NCBI RefSeq assembly: GCF_001514285.1
Contig: NZ_KQ949024.1
Span: 1 to 50,189, forward strand
Length of the DNA: 50,189 bases
Direction of reading: 5' to 3'
DNA from: Streptomyces sp. DSM 15324
GTDB lineage: Bacteria > Actinomycetota > Actinomycetes > Streptomycetales > Streptomycetaceae
Within the stretch, counting starts at the first letter, position 1. Each line of letters begins with the position of its first letter. Positions 40,214 to 49,273 of the stretch are shown here, piece by piece. The notes beneath the pieces were generated by a model. It saw only the letters and a list, made by a program, of their open reading frames with translations, was not told the DNA's origin and did no database searches. The translations under genes and the position numbers were made by a program.

Positions 40214-40924
40214 ATGGCCGCCCCGCCTCCGAGCAGCAGCCCGACGCCCGCAGTGCCGTCTCCGCTCTCGCTGCCCGTGCTCGGCGGCCGGCGCAGCAGC
40301 TACCGCGAGCGGGTCGCCGACGCGCTCAGGGCCGCGCTGATCGCCGGCGAGCTGCTGCCCGGCGAGGTGTACTCGGCGCCGGCCCTGGCGGCCCGCTTCG
40401 GGGTGTCGGCGACGCCGGTGCGCGAGGCGATGCTGGACCTGGCCAAGGAGGGCCTGGTGGACGCGGTGCCCAACAAGGGGTTCCGGGTCACGGAGGTCTC
40501 CGACCGGCAGCTCGACGAGTACACGCACGTCCGCGCGCTCATCGAGGTCCCCACGGTGGCGGGGCTGGCGACGACGGCCGACCCGGTGTCACTGGAGGCA
40601 CTGCGGCCGGCCGCCCGGGAGATCGTGGCCGCCGCGGTGGCAGGTGATCTGATCGCCTATGTGGAGGCCGACACCCGTTTCCACCTGGGCCTGCTCGCCC
40701 TGGCCGGCAACGCCCATCTCGTGGAGGTGGTACGGGACCTGCGCGGGCGGGCCCGGCTGTATGGGCTGACCGCGCTGTCCGCGTCGGGCCGGCTGCTGGC
40801 CTCCGCCGAGGAGCACCTGGAGCTCCTGGACGCCCTCCTGGCCCGCGACGAGCAGGCCGTGCGCGAGGTCATGACACGGCATCTCGGGCATGTGCGGGGC
40901 TTGTGGGCGTCGGCCCACGGATGA
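40214..40924 (+). CDS. GntR family (FadR/FCD) regulator of the hydroxyproline cluster
   Basis: The 236-residue protein has a winged helix-turn-helix at about residues 30-90 (RERVADALRAALIAGELLPG, then YSAPALAARFGVSATPVREAMLDLAKEGLV) and a C-terminal FCD ligand domain (YVEADTRFHLGLLALAGNAHL). GAGGAGATCCGCC precedes the ATG. It is 86 bp downstream of the epimerase and most likely represses the cluster until hydroxyproline or a derivative binds. Confidence 0.88.
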   Translation: MAAPPPSSSPTPAVPSPLSLPVLGGRRSSYRERVADALRAALIAGELLPGEVYSAPALAARFGVSATPVREAMLDLAKEGLVDAVPNKGFRVTEVSDRQLDEYTHVRALIEVPTVAGLATTADPVSLEALRPAAREIVAAAVAGDLIAYVEADTRFHLGLLALAGNAHLVEVVRDLRGRARLYGLTALSASGRLLASAEEHLELLDALLARDEQAVREVMTRHLGHVRGLWASAHG

Positions 40925-41047
40925 CCGGCTACCGGCCGGGGAGTGCCTGTGATCCTTGTCGCGGGCCGAGGGCGCGTGGCAGAGGCGCCGGATGGGCATT
41001 CACTTGCCCGTGCGTGAAAGGATGGCGTCTCATTTGTGGGGGAATTC

Positions 41048-42346
41048 GTGCGGTTGTGTGTGATCGGTGCGGGTCTGTCAGGTCTGGCGACGGCGCACGC
41101 CCTCAAGACCGCGGGGGTCGACTTCGTCTGCCTGGAGCAGGCGAGCGACGTCGGGGGGCTCTGGCGCCGGCCGGGGGCGGGCGAGCGCGGTCCCGGCTAT
41201 CTGTCGCTGCACCTCAACACCGCGAAGGATCTCACCGGTTACGCGGACCATCCGATGCCGGCGTCCTTCCCGCTCTATCCGAGGCACGATCAGATCGCCT
41301 CGTACCTGGGCTCGTTCGCCGACTGGGCCGGTATACGGGACCGTATCGAGCTGGGGACGACCGTGGAGTCCGTACGGCGGGACGCCGACGGCGCGTGGAC
41401 GGTGGTCAGCCGGGACGCCGAAGGCACGGTCTCCTCGCGCCGCTTCGCCCACGTGGTCGTGGCCTCGGGGCACAACTCGGAGCCGTCGATGCCGGAACTG
41501 CCCACGGGCGCGGACACGTTCACCGGGACGATCCGCCATTCCCTCGACTACCTCGACGGCAGTGAGTTCGCCGGGCAGCGCGTCGTCGTCGTGGGGCTCG
41601 GCAACTCGGCGGTGGACATCGCCGCGGACCTCTCCCGGCACGCCGGGCTGACGGTCCTCTCGGTGCGCCGCGGCCTGCACATCATGCCCAAGCAGCTGTT
41701 CGGCATGGCCCTCGACCAGATCGCCGAGGCCGCGTGGTGGGTCAGCATGTCCCTGACCGAGCAGCGCCGTTTCATCGAACAGGCCCTGCTGGTGGCCCGC
41801 GGCAAGCTGCGCGACCACGGACTGCCGGAGCCGGACCATCCGGTGTTCTCCTCCGCCGTGACCATCTCCGACGAGATCCTCAGCCGTATCCGCCACGGCG
41901 CGGTCACGCCGAAGCCCTCGATCGACTTCCTCGACGGCGACCGGGTCACGTTCACCGACGGGACGTCCGTGCGCGCCGACGCGATCGTGTACTGCACCGG
42001 GTACCGGATGTCCTTCCCGTTCCTGGAGCCCGGCTCCCCCATCGGCGCCCAGGGTCTCGTCGAGCTGTACAAGCGGGTCGTCCCGCCGGGCCTTCCGGGG
42101 CTGTACTTCGTCGGACTGGTCCGCCCCGTCGGCTCGATCACCCGGTTGGTGGAGGCTCAGGCCCAGTGGATCACTCGGCTCGTCACCGGAGAGGCCGTAC
42201 TGCCGGACGAGGAGCTGATGCGCAAGGAGATCGCGACCTACCTGAGCGGTGTCGCGGGTCAGTACGGGCAGCGGGAGGGAGCGTCGGTCCAGGTCAACGT
42301 GGCGCCTTACCTCCAGGAGTTGAGGGAGGAGTACGCCTCCCGTTGA
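41048..42346 (+). CDS. Flavin-containing monooxygenase-like oxidoreductase
   Basis: The 432-residue class B flavin monooxygenase-like protein has FAD motif [20 protein letters not shown], then VGGLWRRPG. The NADPH motif is [20 protein letters not shown], and a [12 protein letters not shown] segment matches the ATG-containing linker. The strict FxGxxxHxxxY/F motif is only loosely kept ([14 protein letters not shown]). The substrate is unknown. I chose GTG at 41048, with GGGGGAA upstream and the FAD motif at the N-terminus; GTG at 41036 adds four residues. It is convergent with the conservon P450. Confidence 0.83.
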   Translation: MRLCVIGAGLSGLATAHALKTAGVDFVCLEQASDVGGLWRRPGAGERGPGYLSLHLNTAKDLTGYADHPMPASFPLYPRHDQIASYLGSFADWAGIRDRIELGTTVESVRRDADGAWTVVSRDAEGTVSSRRFAHVVVASGHNSEPSMPELPTGADTFTGTIRHSLDYLDGSEFAGQRVVVVGLGNSAVDIAADLSRHAGLTVLSVRRGLHIMPKQLFGMALDQIAEAAWWVSMSLTEQRRFIEQALLVARGKLRDHGLPEPDHPVFSSAVTISDEILSRIRHGAVTPKPSIDFLDGDRVTFTDGTSVRADAIVYCTGYRMSFPFLEPGSPIGAQGLVELYKRVVPPGLPGLYFVGLVRPVGSITRLVEAQAQWITRLVTGEAVLPDEELMRKEIATYLSGVAGQYGQREGASVQVNVAPYLQELREEYASR

Positions 42347-42395
42347 CCGGCCCGGGACAGTGTCGGGGCAGGGGGGGTCCGGGGGAGGCAAGGAA

Positions 42396-42419
42396 ATGCC
42401 CGCCCCGGGGGGCGGGCAT
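42396..42419. terminator. Bidirectional terminator between monooxygenase and P450 genes
   Basis: ATGCCCGCC at 42396-42404 pairs with GGCGGGCAT at 42411-42419 around a 6-nt loop. It lies 50 bp after the monooxygenase stop and 57 bp after the convergent P450 stop. Confidence 0.8.
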
Positions 42420-42475
42420 CGTCTTCCCGTGGGTGCGGCCGGTGCTTCAAGGGGCCGGCGCGGCCACGGGGTGGC

Positions 42476-43822
42476 TCACTTGGTCAGCCAGTTGAGGAAC
42501 TTGCTCCACACACCGGACTGCTCCGCCTGGCGGCCGCCGTGTGCGGCGGGGCGCTGCGGTGCCTGCACGGTGGTCTGCCGGACCGGCCGGGTCACCGGCC
42601 TGATCGGGGTGAACCGCGTGGGCAGCGTGACGAGACCACGGCTGAACGCGCCCGGACGCCACGACAGGCTCTGCTCGGGCACGCTGATCTCGACGTCGGG
42701 CAGCCGGTTGAGGAGGTTCTCCACGGCCGACACGACGATCTGCCGGGCGGGCTCCTTGGACGGGCAGGCGTGCGGGCCGGCGCTCCAGGCCAGGTGAGCG
42801 CGGTTGCTGCCGGCCTTGCGGGCCGCCGACAGCGTGGGACCGGTGTTGGCGGCGGCGATGCTGACCAGCATCAGGTCGCCGGCGGTGAGCTTCTGCCCGG
42901 CGAACTCCATGTCGGACACCGGGTAGTGGGCGGCGAAGTTCGTCATGGGCGGGTTCTCCCACAACGTGTCGTCCATGGCCTCCTCGATCAGGCCGCCCTC
43001 GTGGGCGTACCGGTCGTCGGTGAGGATCCGGTGCAGGGTGTTGCCGATGAGGTTGACCAGCGGCTCGGCACCCGCGCCGAGCAGCAGGGAGACCTGGTGG
43101 ACCATCTCCTCGTCGGTCAGGGCGGTGTGGTGCTTCAGCAGCCAGGAGGTGACGTCCTCGCCGGGCTTGCGCCGCTTGAGGGCGATCAGCTCGCCGACGG
43201 CCTGGAACAGCACCTCGCTGGCCTGTTCGGCGTTGATTCCCTCGAACATGCCGGAGATGCCGAAGAAGACGCGGTCGCCGATGTCGGCGGTGCACCCGAA
43301 CAGCTCGTTGAACACGAACAGCGGGAGCTGCTTGGCGTAGGAGCCGACGAGATCGGCCGAACCGCGTTCGCTGAACTGGGAGATGAGGAAGTCGGAGATC
43401 CGCTCCACGCTCTGGCTCAGCCGCATCGGGTCGATGCGCGCCATGCTGTCCGTGATGGACTGACGCAGCCTCAGGTGCTCCGCGCCGTCGGAGGACATGC
43501 AGTTGGGCCGGTAGGCGAGGACGGGGAGGACGGGGCTGTCGGGGGCGATGCGGCCCTCGTTGAAGTCCCGCCAGCGGCGCGCGTCCTTGCGGAACGACCC
43601 GGAGTCCTGGAGGAGTTGGAGGGCGGTGGCGTATTCGGTGACGAGGGTGGCCTCGACTCCCGGGGCTATCTCCACGGGCGCGGTGGGCCCGTAGTGCCGC
43701 AGGTAGGTGTAGTAGGCCTGCGGGTCTGCCGCGTACTCAGGCCCGTACAGCGGCACTCTGCCGCCGGGCTGGTGCGCCGGGCAACCCGGAGGGGGCACGG
43801 GGGCGGTGGGTTGGGCGTCCAT
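42476..43822 (-). CDS. Cytochrome P450 of the conservon, CYP157-like, lacking EXXR
   Basis: The 448-residue haem protein has the cysteine loop AWSAGPHACPSKEPARQ (Cys353) and an I-helix LLLGAGAEPLVNLIGNTLHR. Its K-helix reads EEAMDDTLWENPP. The invariant EXXR is replaced by D284-D-T-L287 followed by Trp, the pattern reported for the Streptomyces CYP157 family. It starts 8 bp after cvnD. Conservon P450s are thought to act with the CvnA-D signalling complex; no substrate is assigned. The C-terminal 50 residues are basic and Pro/Gln-rich. Confidence 0.9.
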   Translation of the reverse strand: MDAQPTAPVPPPGCPAHQPGGRVPLYGPEYAADPQAYYTYLRHYGPTAPVEIAPGVEATLVTEYATALQLLQDSGSFRKDARRWRDFNEGRIAPDSPVLPVLAYRPNCMSSDGAEHLRLRQSITDSMARIDPMRLSQSVERISDFLISQFSERGSADLVGSYAKQLPLFVFNELFGCTADIGDRVFFGISGMFEGINAEQASEVLFQAVGELIALKRRKPGEDVTSWLLKHHTALTDEEMVHQVSLLLGAGAEPLVNLIGNTLHRILTDDRYAHEGGLIEEAMDDTLWENPPMTNFAAHYPVSDMEFAGQKLTAGDLMLVSIAAANTGPTLSAARKAGSNRAHLAWSAGPHACPSKEPARQIVVSAVENLLNRLPDVEISVPEQSLSWRPGAFSRGLVTLPTRFTPIRPVTRPVRQTTVQAPQRPAAHGGRQAEQSGVWSKFLNWLTK

Positions 43823-43830
43823 TTCTGCTC

Positions 43831-44424
43831 CTAGTGGGCACGGTCCTGCAAGTGACGGACGAGGGTGATCAGCGCGTGCGCCGAGGACTTCTCGTCCCGT
43901 GCGTCGCAGGTGACGACGGGGGTGTCGTCGAGCAGGTCCAGTGCTTCGCGCAGGGCCGCCACATCGCGCGGGGGCGCACCGTCGAAGTGGTTGACGGCGA
44001 TGGCGTAGTCCAGTCCGTACTGCTCGATCAGGTCGATCACGGCGAAGGAGTCGGCGAGCCGCTCGGGGTCGACCAGCACCAGCGCGCCGAGCGCGCCGCG
44101 TGCCATGTCCTCCCACATCTGCACGAAGCGCTGCTGGCCCGGCGTTCCGAACAGGTACAGCACGACGCGGTCGCTGATGGTGAGGCGACCGAAGTCCATG
44201 GCGACCGTGGTGGTGGTCTTGCCCTGGACTCCCTTGAGGTCGTCGACCGCTTCGGCCGCCCGCGTCATCGTCTCCTCGGTGGACAGCGGCTGGATCTCGG
44301 AGATGGCCCCGATGAACGTGGTCTTGCCCACCGCGAAGTGGCCGACCACGAGGATCTTCACCGCAGTCTGCGTCGCGCCCTCCCGGACGTACGCCGTCTC
44401 ATCCAAACTTGGCCCTGAGACCAT
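43831..44424 (-). CDS. cvnD: Conservon GTPase CvnD
   Basis: The 197-residue Ras-like/MglA-type GTP-binding protein has a P-loop (ILVVGHFAVGKTTFIGAISE), switch TTTTVAMDFGRL, FGTPGQQRF and a base-recognition segment YAIAVNHFDG in place of NKxD. In conservons it acts with CvnA, B and C in a membrane-associated, heterotrimeric-G-protein-like complex. It overlaps cvnC by 26 bp. Confidence 0.92.
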   Translation of the reverse strand: MVSGPSLDETAYVREGATQTAVKILVVGHFAVGKTTFIGAISEIQPLSTEETMTRAAEAVDDLKGVQGKTTTTVAMDFGRLTISDRVVLYLFGTPGQQRFVQMWEDMARGALGALVLVDPERLADSFAVIDLIEQYGLDYAIAVNHFDGAPPRDVAALREALDLLDDTPVVTCDARDEKSSAHALITLVRHLQDRAH

Positions 44425-44776
44425 TCAGCACCTCCTCCAGGATCTCCCTGTCGGCGAGCGGGGCCCGCTGTACGGGCGGGCGGGTGACGAGGTAGCCGCC
44501 CTCGGTGAGAGCGGCGAGGAGGATCTTGACCACGCCGAGGGGCAGTTGGGTGTGCCCCGCGATCTCGGCGACCGAGAGGTAGCCCGCCGAGCACAGGTCG
44601 AGCAGGTTCTGCTCCTCCGGGGACAGCCGGGTGGGCCGCTGCTGCCGGTCGGCGACAGCGGTGACCAGGGTGATGAGGGAGAGCTTGTCCTCATCGGGCA
44701 GTCCGCGTCCCTTGGTGATGACGTACGGACGCACTAATTCCGGTGTCTGGGGTTCCAGTTCGTCGAAACCGGTCAT
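44399..44776 (-). CDS. cvnC: Conservon DUF742 protein CvnC
   Basis: The 125-residue DUF742 protein has RPYVITKGRGL, LSPEEQNLLDLCSAGYLSVAEIAGHTQLPLGVVKILLAAL, a winged-helix-like core, and a C-terminal ILEEVLNGLRAKFG. The ATG overlaps cvnB by 4 bp. It is a standard member of the cvn operon and the likely adaptor between the kinase and GTPase. Confidence 0.92.
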   Translation of the reverse strand: MTGFDELEPQTPELVRPYVITKGRGLPDEDKLSLITLVTAVADRQQRPTRLSPEEQNLLDLCSAGYLSVAEIAGHTQLPLGVVKILLAALTEGGYLVTRPPVQRAPLADREILEEVLNGLRAKFG

Positions 44777-45174
44777 GACCGTACGCCGAGGTTCTCGCGC
44801 GGCGGGGTGGTCAGGGCCTTGCCGAGCTGGCCGACGAGTTGCTGCATCCGGAAGGTGATGTCCTGCATGTCGACGTCGGGCGAGGCGGAGACGCCGAGGT
44901 AGGCGCCTTCGCCGGCGGAGATCAGGAAGACCCAGCCCCCGTCGAACTCGACGAGCGTCTGGCGCCACCGCTGGCCGGCGTCCTCGCAGAAGAAGGCGAG
45001 CGAGCGGCTGAGCGACTGCACACCGCTCATCGCGGCCGCCACCCGGTCCGCGTCGTCCTTGCCGAAGTCCTGCGTCCGTGCCATCAGCAGGCCGTCGGCG
45101 GAGATCAGGACGGCATGAAGGGCCCCGGGGATCTCCAGGGCGCTGTCAAGCATCCATGACAGGTCGTCGTTCAC
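44773..45174 (-). CDS. cvnB: Conservon roadblock/LC7 protein CvnB
   Basis: The 133-residue roadblock/LC7 fold protein includes LSWMLDSALEIPGALHAVLISADGLLMA and a central LSRSLAFFCEDAGQRWRQTLVEFDGGWVFLI. Such proteins act as GAP or scaffold partners of small GTPases. ATGA overlaps join it to cvnA and cvnC. Confidence 0.92.
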   Translation of the reverse strand: MNDDLSWMLDSALEIPGALHAVLISADGLLMARTQDFGKDDADRVAAAMSGVQSLSRSLAFFCEDAGQRWRQTLVEFDGGWVFLISAGEGAYLGVSASPDVDMQDITFRMQQLVGQLGKALTTPPRENLGVRS

Positions 45175-46343
45175 GAGAACTCATGCCCTTCGCTGCTTGC
45201 ACCACGGGTGCTGCTCGACTGTTCCGCGGGGTCCGTCTGCGTGGCCCGGCCGGAGCGGGTGCCACGCTGGAAGGCGCCCATGATCGCTGCCGTCTCCGCG
45301 CCCGAGCGGGCGGGGCCGGTGCCGTTCGAGGCGCTGCCGGGCACGATGGCCATGGGCCGCTTGCGGCGCCGCTTGGGCAGCCCGTCGGCGGTGGTGGCCA
45401 TGGTCAGCGGGGCCTCGGGACCTCCGGGGGCCGGCGCAGCGGTCACGGCGGGCGCGGCGGGGATCGGGTCCTTCTGCTCGGGTGCGGTGGTGAGCAGGTC
45501 GTGCGGCAGGAGGAGCACCGCGCGGACGCCGCCGTACGGGGAGGAGGAGTCCACGGACACCTCGAAGCCGAAGCGCTCGCTGAGCACGCCGATGACCGCG
45601 AAGCCGAACTGCGGCGGGTTGCCGAGTGCGGAGACGCCGGAGACACGCTCGCTGGACAGGAGCTTCTCGGCGCGGGCCCGTTCCTCGTCGTTCATGCCGA
45701 CACCGGCGTCGTCGACGACGATGCAAATGCCCTTGGGCACGGTGCGGATGTTGATTTCGACGACGGTGTCCGGGCTGGAATAGCTGGTGGCGTTGTCGAG
45801 GAGTTCCGCGAGGGCCAGGGCGACCGGTTCGACGGCACGGCTGGTGATGCCGAAGTCGACCTGGGAGAGAATTTCCACCCGCCGGTAATGACGGACCCTG
45901 CCTTGGGCGCTGCGGACGACGTCGTAGACCGAGGCGACATCGCGCTGACGTCCGAGCCAGCCGTCGCACAGGACGGCGATGGACTGGGCACGCCGGCCGA
46001 ACTGGGAGTTGGTGTGGTCGATCTCCAGCAGGTCCTGGAGGATGACGGACTCACCGTATTTGTTCTGCAGCCGGGAGACGATCAACTGCTGTTCCGCGGC
46101 GAGGCCCTGGAGGGTCCGCATGGCGGACTTCAGGACCGTTTTCGTAGCCTCTTCGGCTCTTTCCTGAGCTGCCTCGACGGATTTCGCGTACCCGTTCTCG
46201 AGCTCGGCATGGCGAGCCCGGACTTCTGCGAACTCCTGCCTTAACGTCCGCGCCGCCCTGCGCTGGCGAACAATGACGGCGACTGCGACGAGTACGGCGA
46301 CGAGGAGAGCCCAGAGTACCGGGTTCTGTATGTAATCAGTCAT
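45171..46343 (-). CDS. cvnA: Conservon sensor histidine kinase-like protein CvnA
   Basis: The 390-residue membrane sensor has one N-terminal transmembrane helix (VLWALLVAVLVAVAVIV), then a coiled-coil of about 50 residues and an HATPase domain with N-box LAELLDNATSYSSP and G-box VDDAGVGMNDEE. The large extracellular nitrate-sensing domain of some CvnA proteins is absent, so sensing may occur at the membrane or inside. The C-terminal 100 residues are Pro/Ala/Ser-rich. The ATG at 46343 has GAGAG upstream. It is first of the five-gene operon. Confidence 0.9.
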   Translation of the reverse strand: MTDYIQNPVLWALLVAVLVAVAVIVRQRRAARTLRQEFAEVRARHAELENGYAKSVEAAQERAEEATKTVLKSAMRTLQGLAAEQQLIVSRLQNKYGESVILQDLLEIDHTNSQFGRRAQSIAVLCDGWLGRQRDVASVYDVVRSAQGRVRHYRRVEILSQVDFGITSRAVEPVALALAELLDNATSYSSPDTVVEINIRTVPKGICIVVDDAGVGMNDEERARAEKLLSSERVSGVSALGNPPQFGFAVIGVLSERFGFEVSVDSSSPYGGVRAVLLLPHDLLTTAPEQKDPIPAAPAVTAAPAPGGPEAPLTMATTADGLPKRRRKRPMAIVPGSASNGTGPARSGAETAAIMGAFQRGTRSGRATQTDPAEQSSSTRGASSEGHEFS

Positions 46344-46821
46344 AAGACTCTCTTCAGGCGGCCTCGACTGACGGCCAGTTGCTGAATTCCCGTCAATATG
46401 CGGGTGGACCGGCGGACCGCCCGCATCGGGGTTGCCGCCCGGACTGTCCCCGTAGTCGGAGATGTCGTCTTGCACCCATCCGCCCGCTCTACAAGCGAGC
46501 GTGATCGTATCACCACAAGATGGCGCTACAGACCGTCAATATGCCCACCCAGATGAACATTGACGGCCTGTCAGCCGTATCGGACTGCCGCCGCGCAACG
46601 ACCCGCCCGGGGACAGCGACAGAACAAGTGATAAACGGGCTTCCACGACATTCGGGCAAGATGCAAACAATTCCTGCGCGACAGGAAGCGCCGGTGGCGA
46701 CGGCAGTCGCGGGAGCCACGGCAGCCACGGCGGCGACCCGGAAACGGCCGGCCGGGTCGGATCCGGTCGGGTCGGGTCGGGTCAGGCCGAGGCGGTCAGG
46801 CCGGTCCGTGCGGCAACGAGA
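46344..46821. other. Upstream region of cvnA, with direct and inverted repeats
   Basis: No gene is convincing in this spacer. CCGTCAATATGC occurs at 46390-46401 and 46533-46544, and ATTGACGG at 46559-46566 is inverted to the second copy. On the minus strand these units contain TTGACG, a -35-like hexamer, so they may be part of the cvnA promoter. Short GGGTCGG repeats occur near 46755-46785. Confidence 0.45.
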
Positions 46822-46854
46822 AAGCCCGTACCGGCAAGAGCCTGATACGGGCTT
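46822..46854 (-). terminator. Terminator downstream of tRNA-Leu
   Basis: AAGCCCGTA (46822-46830) pairs with TACGGGCTT (46846-46854) with a 15-nt loop, and TTTCTC follows on the minus strand. It lies 45 bp beyond the tRNA 3' end. Confidence 0.75.
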
Positions 46855-46898
46855 CACATACCCACCGAGCGGGATTCGCACCGCACGGAGAGTGAGAG

Positions 46899-46983
46899 TG
46901 TCCGAGGGGGGACTTGAACCCCCACGCCCGATAAAGGGCACTAGCACCTCAAGCTAGCGCGTCTGCCATTCCGCCACCCGGAC
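46899..46983 (-). tRNA. tRNA-Leu (anticodon GAG)
   Basis: Read on the minus strand, the 7-bp acceptor stem GTCCGGG pairs with CTCGGAC (one G-U). The D-arm is GGCGGAATGGCAGACGC, and the anticodon arm CTAGC-TTGAGGT-GCTAG has GAG at positions 34-36. A long variable arm, typical of class II leucine tRNAs, and a TTCAAGT T-loop with the stem GGGGG/CCCCC follow. The discriminator base is A. CCA is not encoded. Confidence 0.95.
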
Positions 46984-47227
46984 AAGGTGTGTGTCGGCCT
47001 GCGGGACCTTCCCCGCGGCGACATGGACAACAATACCAAGCTTTCGGAGTGCGTTTCACCTGCATATCCGCACGCCAGACGGCCGCGGCGGGGGCCGGCC
47101 GGAGGTGTCACCCTGGGCGACGAGCCGGTGACGCGGGATGGTGGGCGCCGGCGCCCGGACGGGCGTAGCCGGATCGCGGCCTGCCGTGTCGTGGCAGGCC
47201 CGATCGGTGCGCCAGGGGAAGGAGGGA

Positions 47228-47905
47228 TCAGGCTGTGGCGCGGACGTGGTACGAGCGCCGGGTGTGCTCCGTGTGTTCCCGCATCAGCCGGGCGGCGAGC
47301 TGTTCGTCGCGGTTGAGGATCGCGGTGATCAGGTCGCGGTGCTCGATCCAGGACTGCTCGCCACGCTGGCGGGCGACCGGCGTGTAGGACCAGCGCACGC
47401 GCCGGTCGACCTGGGCCGCCAGTTCCGCCAGGACCGCGTTGCCCGCCAGCTCCATGATCTTGGCGTGGAAGCGGGCGTCGAGGGCGACGGCCGCGTCCAC
47501 GTCGTCGTCGGCCACGGCCTGCAGCCCGAGGGCCAGGATCTCGTCCAGGTCGTCGACGTCGTGCGTCTGTGCCTGCGTGGCCGCGAGGCGGGCCGCCTCG
47601 GCCTCCAGCAGCGCGCGGACGGTGAGGAGTTGGTCGGCCTCCTCCTCGGTCGGCTCGTGCACGAACGCGCCTTGGGCAGGCTTGAGGTCCACCCAGCCCT
47701 CGGTGTTGAGCCGCTGCAGTGCCTCGCGCACGGGCTGGCGCGAGACGCCCAGGTGGTTGGCCAGCTCGCTCTCGACGAGGTGCTGGCCAGGCTGGAGGGC
47801 ACGGGTCGTGATGAGTTCGAGCAGCGCCTCGTAGACGCGGTCGCGCAGCGGGCCTGGCCGTTCGAGCTTGGGTACCGCACCCTGCGGCAGTCCTGTCGAC
47901 ACCAT
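47228..47905 (-). CDS. GntR family (FCD) transcriptional regulator
   Basis: The 225-residue protein has a winged HTH at about residues 20-85 (LRDRVYEALLELITTRALQP, ELANHLGVSRQPVREALQRLNTEG). An FCD domain follows with metal/ligand residues in LDARFHAKIMELAGNAVLAE and EHRDLITAIL. The ATG at 47905 lies about 9 bp after GGAGGGG. It is downstream of a FabH-like gene and an oxalate/formate-type transporter, which it may control, and could also act on distant genes. Confidence 0.87.
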   Translation of the reverse strand: MVSTGLPQGAVPKLERPGPLRDRVYEALLELITTRALQPGQHLVESELANHLGVSRQPVREALQRLNTEGWVDLKPAQGAFVHEPTEEEADQLLTVRALLEAEAARLAATQAQTHDVDDLDEILALGLQAVADDDVDAAVALDARFHAKIMELAGNAVLAELAAQVDRRVRWSYTPVARQRGEQSWIEHRDLITAILNRDEQLAARLMREHTEHTRRSYHVRATA

Positions 47906-47985
47906 CGGTCGGATCCCCTCCTGGGCGGCGCCGGGCAGCAACGGCCGACCGGGACAGCCACGAATGCGAAAGACGTAGGAAGTCC

Positions 47986-48016
47986 GACTGTATGGGGCCA
48001 GACTGTATGAAGTCGG
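47986..48016. promoter_or_regulatory. Direct repeat GACTGTATG upstream of gntR
   Basis: GACTGTATG occurs at 47986-47994 and 48001-48009, flanked by inverted CCGACT (47984-47989) and AGTCGG (48011-48016). The position upstream of the regulator suggests a GntR binding site. The rest of the spacer up to 48154 shows no gene. Confidence 0.35.
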
Positions 48017-48154
48017 CTGTCCGGCGTGTGCTGCATACCGTCTACAGCCGACCGAGTATCGATGAGTGTCGATTGTTCTTCATCTACGTCTACGGCGCGC
48101 CGCGGCCGGCGCTCCCGGCCGTCGGACGCGTCACACCGCCGCCGACCGGGCCGT

Positions 48155-49102
48155 TCAGGGGCAGCGTACGACCTGACCGGCGTACGAGAGGTTGCCGCCG
48201 AATCCGAACAGCAGCACCGGATCCCCGGTGGAGATCGCGCCCTGCTCGACCAGCTTGGAGAAGGCGAGCGGGATGCTGGCGGCGGAGGTGTTCCCCGAAG
48301 CGGTGACATCGCGGGCGACCACCGCGTTGACGGCGCCGATCTTCTGGGCGAGCGGTTCGATGATCCGCAGGTTCGCCTGGTGCAGCACGACGGCGGCGAG
48401 GTCCTCGGGGCGCAGTCCGGCGCGCTCGCAGGCCTGGCGGGCGAGTGGCGGCAGCTGGGTGGTGGCCCACCGGTAGACGCTCTGCCCCTCCTGCGCGAAC
48501 CGCGCCGGCTGGCCCTCGATGCGGACCGCGTGCCCCATCTCGGGGACCGACCCCCACAGCACGGGTGAGATCCCGGGCTCGACGCCGTCCGGACAGGCCT
48601 CGACGACCGCGGCGCCCGCTCCGTCACCGACGAGGACGCAGGTGGTGCGGTCGGACCAGTCCGTCACCTCGGACATCTTGTCGGCGCCGATGACCAGGGC
48701 GCGGGTCGCGGCGCCCGCCCGGACGGTGTGGTCGGCGGTGGCCAGGGCGTGGGTGAAGCCGGCGCACACGACGTTGACGTCCATGGCGGCGGGGCCCGGG
48801 ATGCCGAGGCGGGCGGCGACCCGGGCGGCCATGTTGGGCGAGCGGTCGACGGCGGTGGAGGTGGCGACCAGCACGAGGTCGATGTCGGCGGGGGCGAGAC
48901 CGGCGGCGGCGAGGGCCTTGGCGGCGGCGTGCGCGGCGAGCTCGTCCACGGGCTCGTCGGGGCCGGCGATGTGGCGGGTGTGGATGCCCACCCGGCTCCT
49001 GATCCACTCGTCACTGGTGTCGACCATGCCCGCCAGTTCCTCGTTGGTGAGCACCTTGGCGGGCTGGTAGTGGCCGACGGCGGCGATGCGCGAGCCGTTC
49101 AT
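48155..49102 (-). CDS. 3-oxoacyl-ACP synthase III-like (FabH family)
   Basis: The 315-residue thiolase-fold condensing enzyme has an intact triad: Cys113 (NVVCAGFTHAL), His241 (VVLHQANLRII) and Asn271 (TASGNTSAASI). It would extend an acyl-CoA with malonyl-ACP, or make a beta-ketoacyl or ester product. No FabD, ACP or FabF is adjacent, so it is a stand-alone homologue rather than the primary fatty-acid gene. The ATG at 49102 opens MNGSRIAAVGHY. It lies between a GntR gene and a transporter. Confidence 0.88.
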   Translation of the reverse strand: MNGSRIAAVGHYQPAKVLTNEELAGMVDTSDEWIRSRVGIHTRHIAGPDEPVDELAAHAAAKALAAAGLAPADIDLVLVATSTAVDRSPNMAARVAARLGIPGPAAMDVNVVCAGFTHALATADHTVRAGAATRALVIGADKMSEVTDWSDRTTCVLVGDGAGAAVVEACPDGVEPGISPVLWGSVPEMGHAVRIEGQPARFAQEGQSVYRWATTQLPPLARQACERAGLRPEDLAAVVLHQANLRIIEPLAQKIGAVNAVVARDVTASGNTSAASIPLAFSKLVEQGAISTGDPVLLFGFGGNLSYAGQVVRCP

Positions 49103-49273
49103 GTGGGGGTCCCCCTCGTTGCCTTGGGTAGCGGGATCCACCAGTCTGATCAGTGACTCGCGGGTACGGGGACAGGTGTTGCGACAGGAAACGGGCGCCG
49201 GGGTTGTCGGCTTCCCTCTAACCCTCGGACGCCGAACACTTCCCGAACGCCTGCCCATGAGCAGCGCGAACGG

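Noticed and set aside
46520..46957. 145-codon frame running into the tRNA gene
   Set aside because: It overlaps a clear tRNA-Leu and its terminator and has no family features. The opposite-strand frame at 46510-46947 fails for the same reason.
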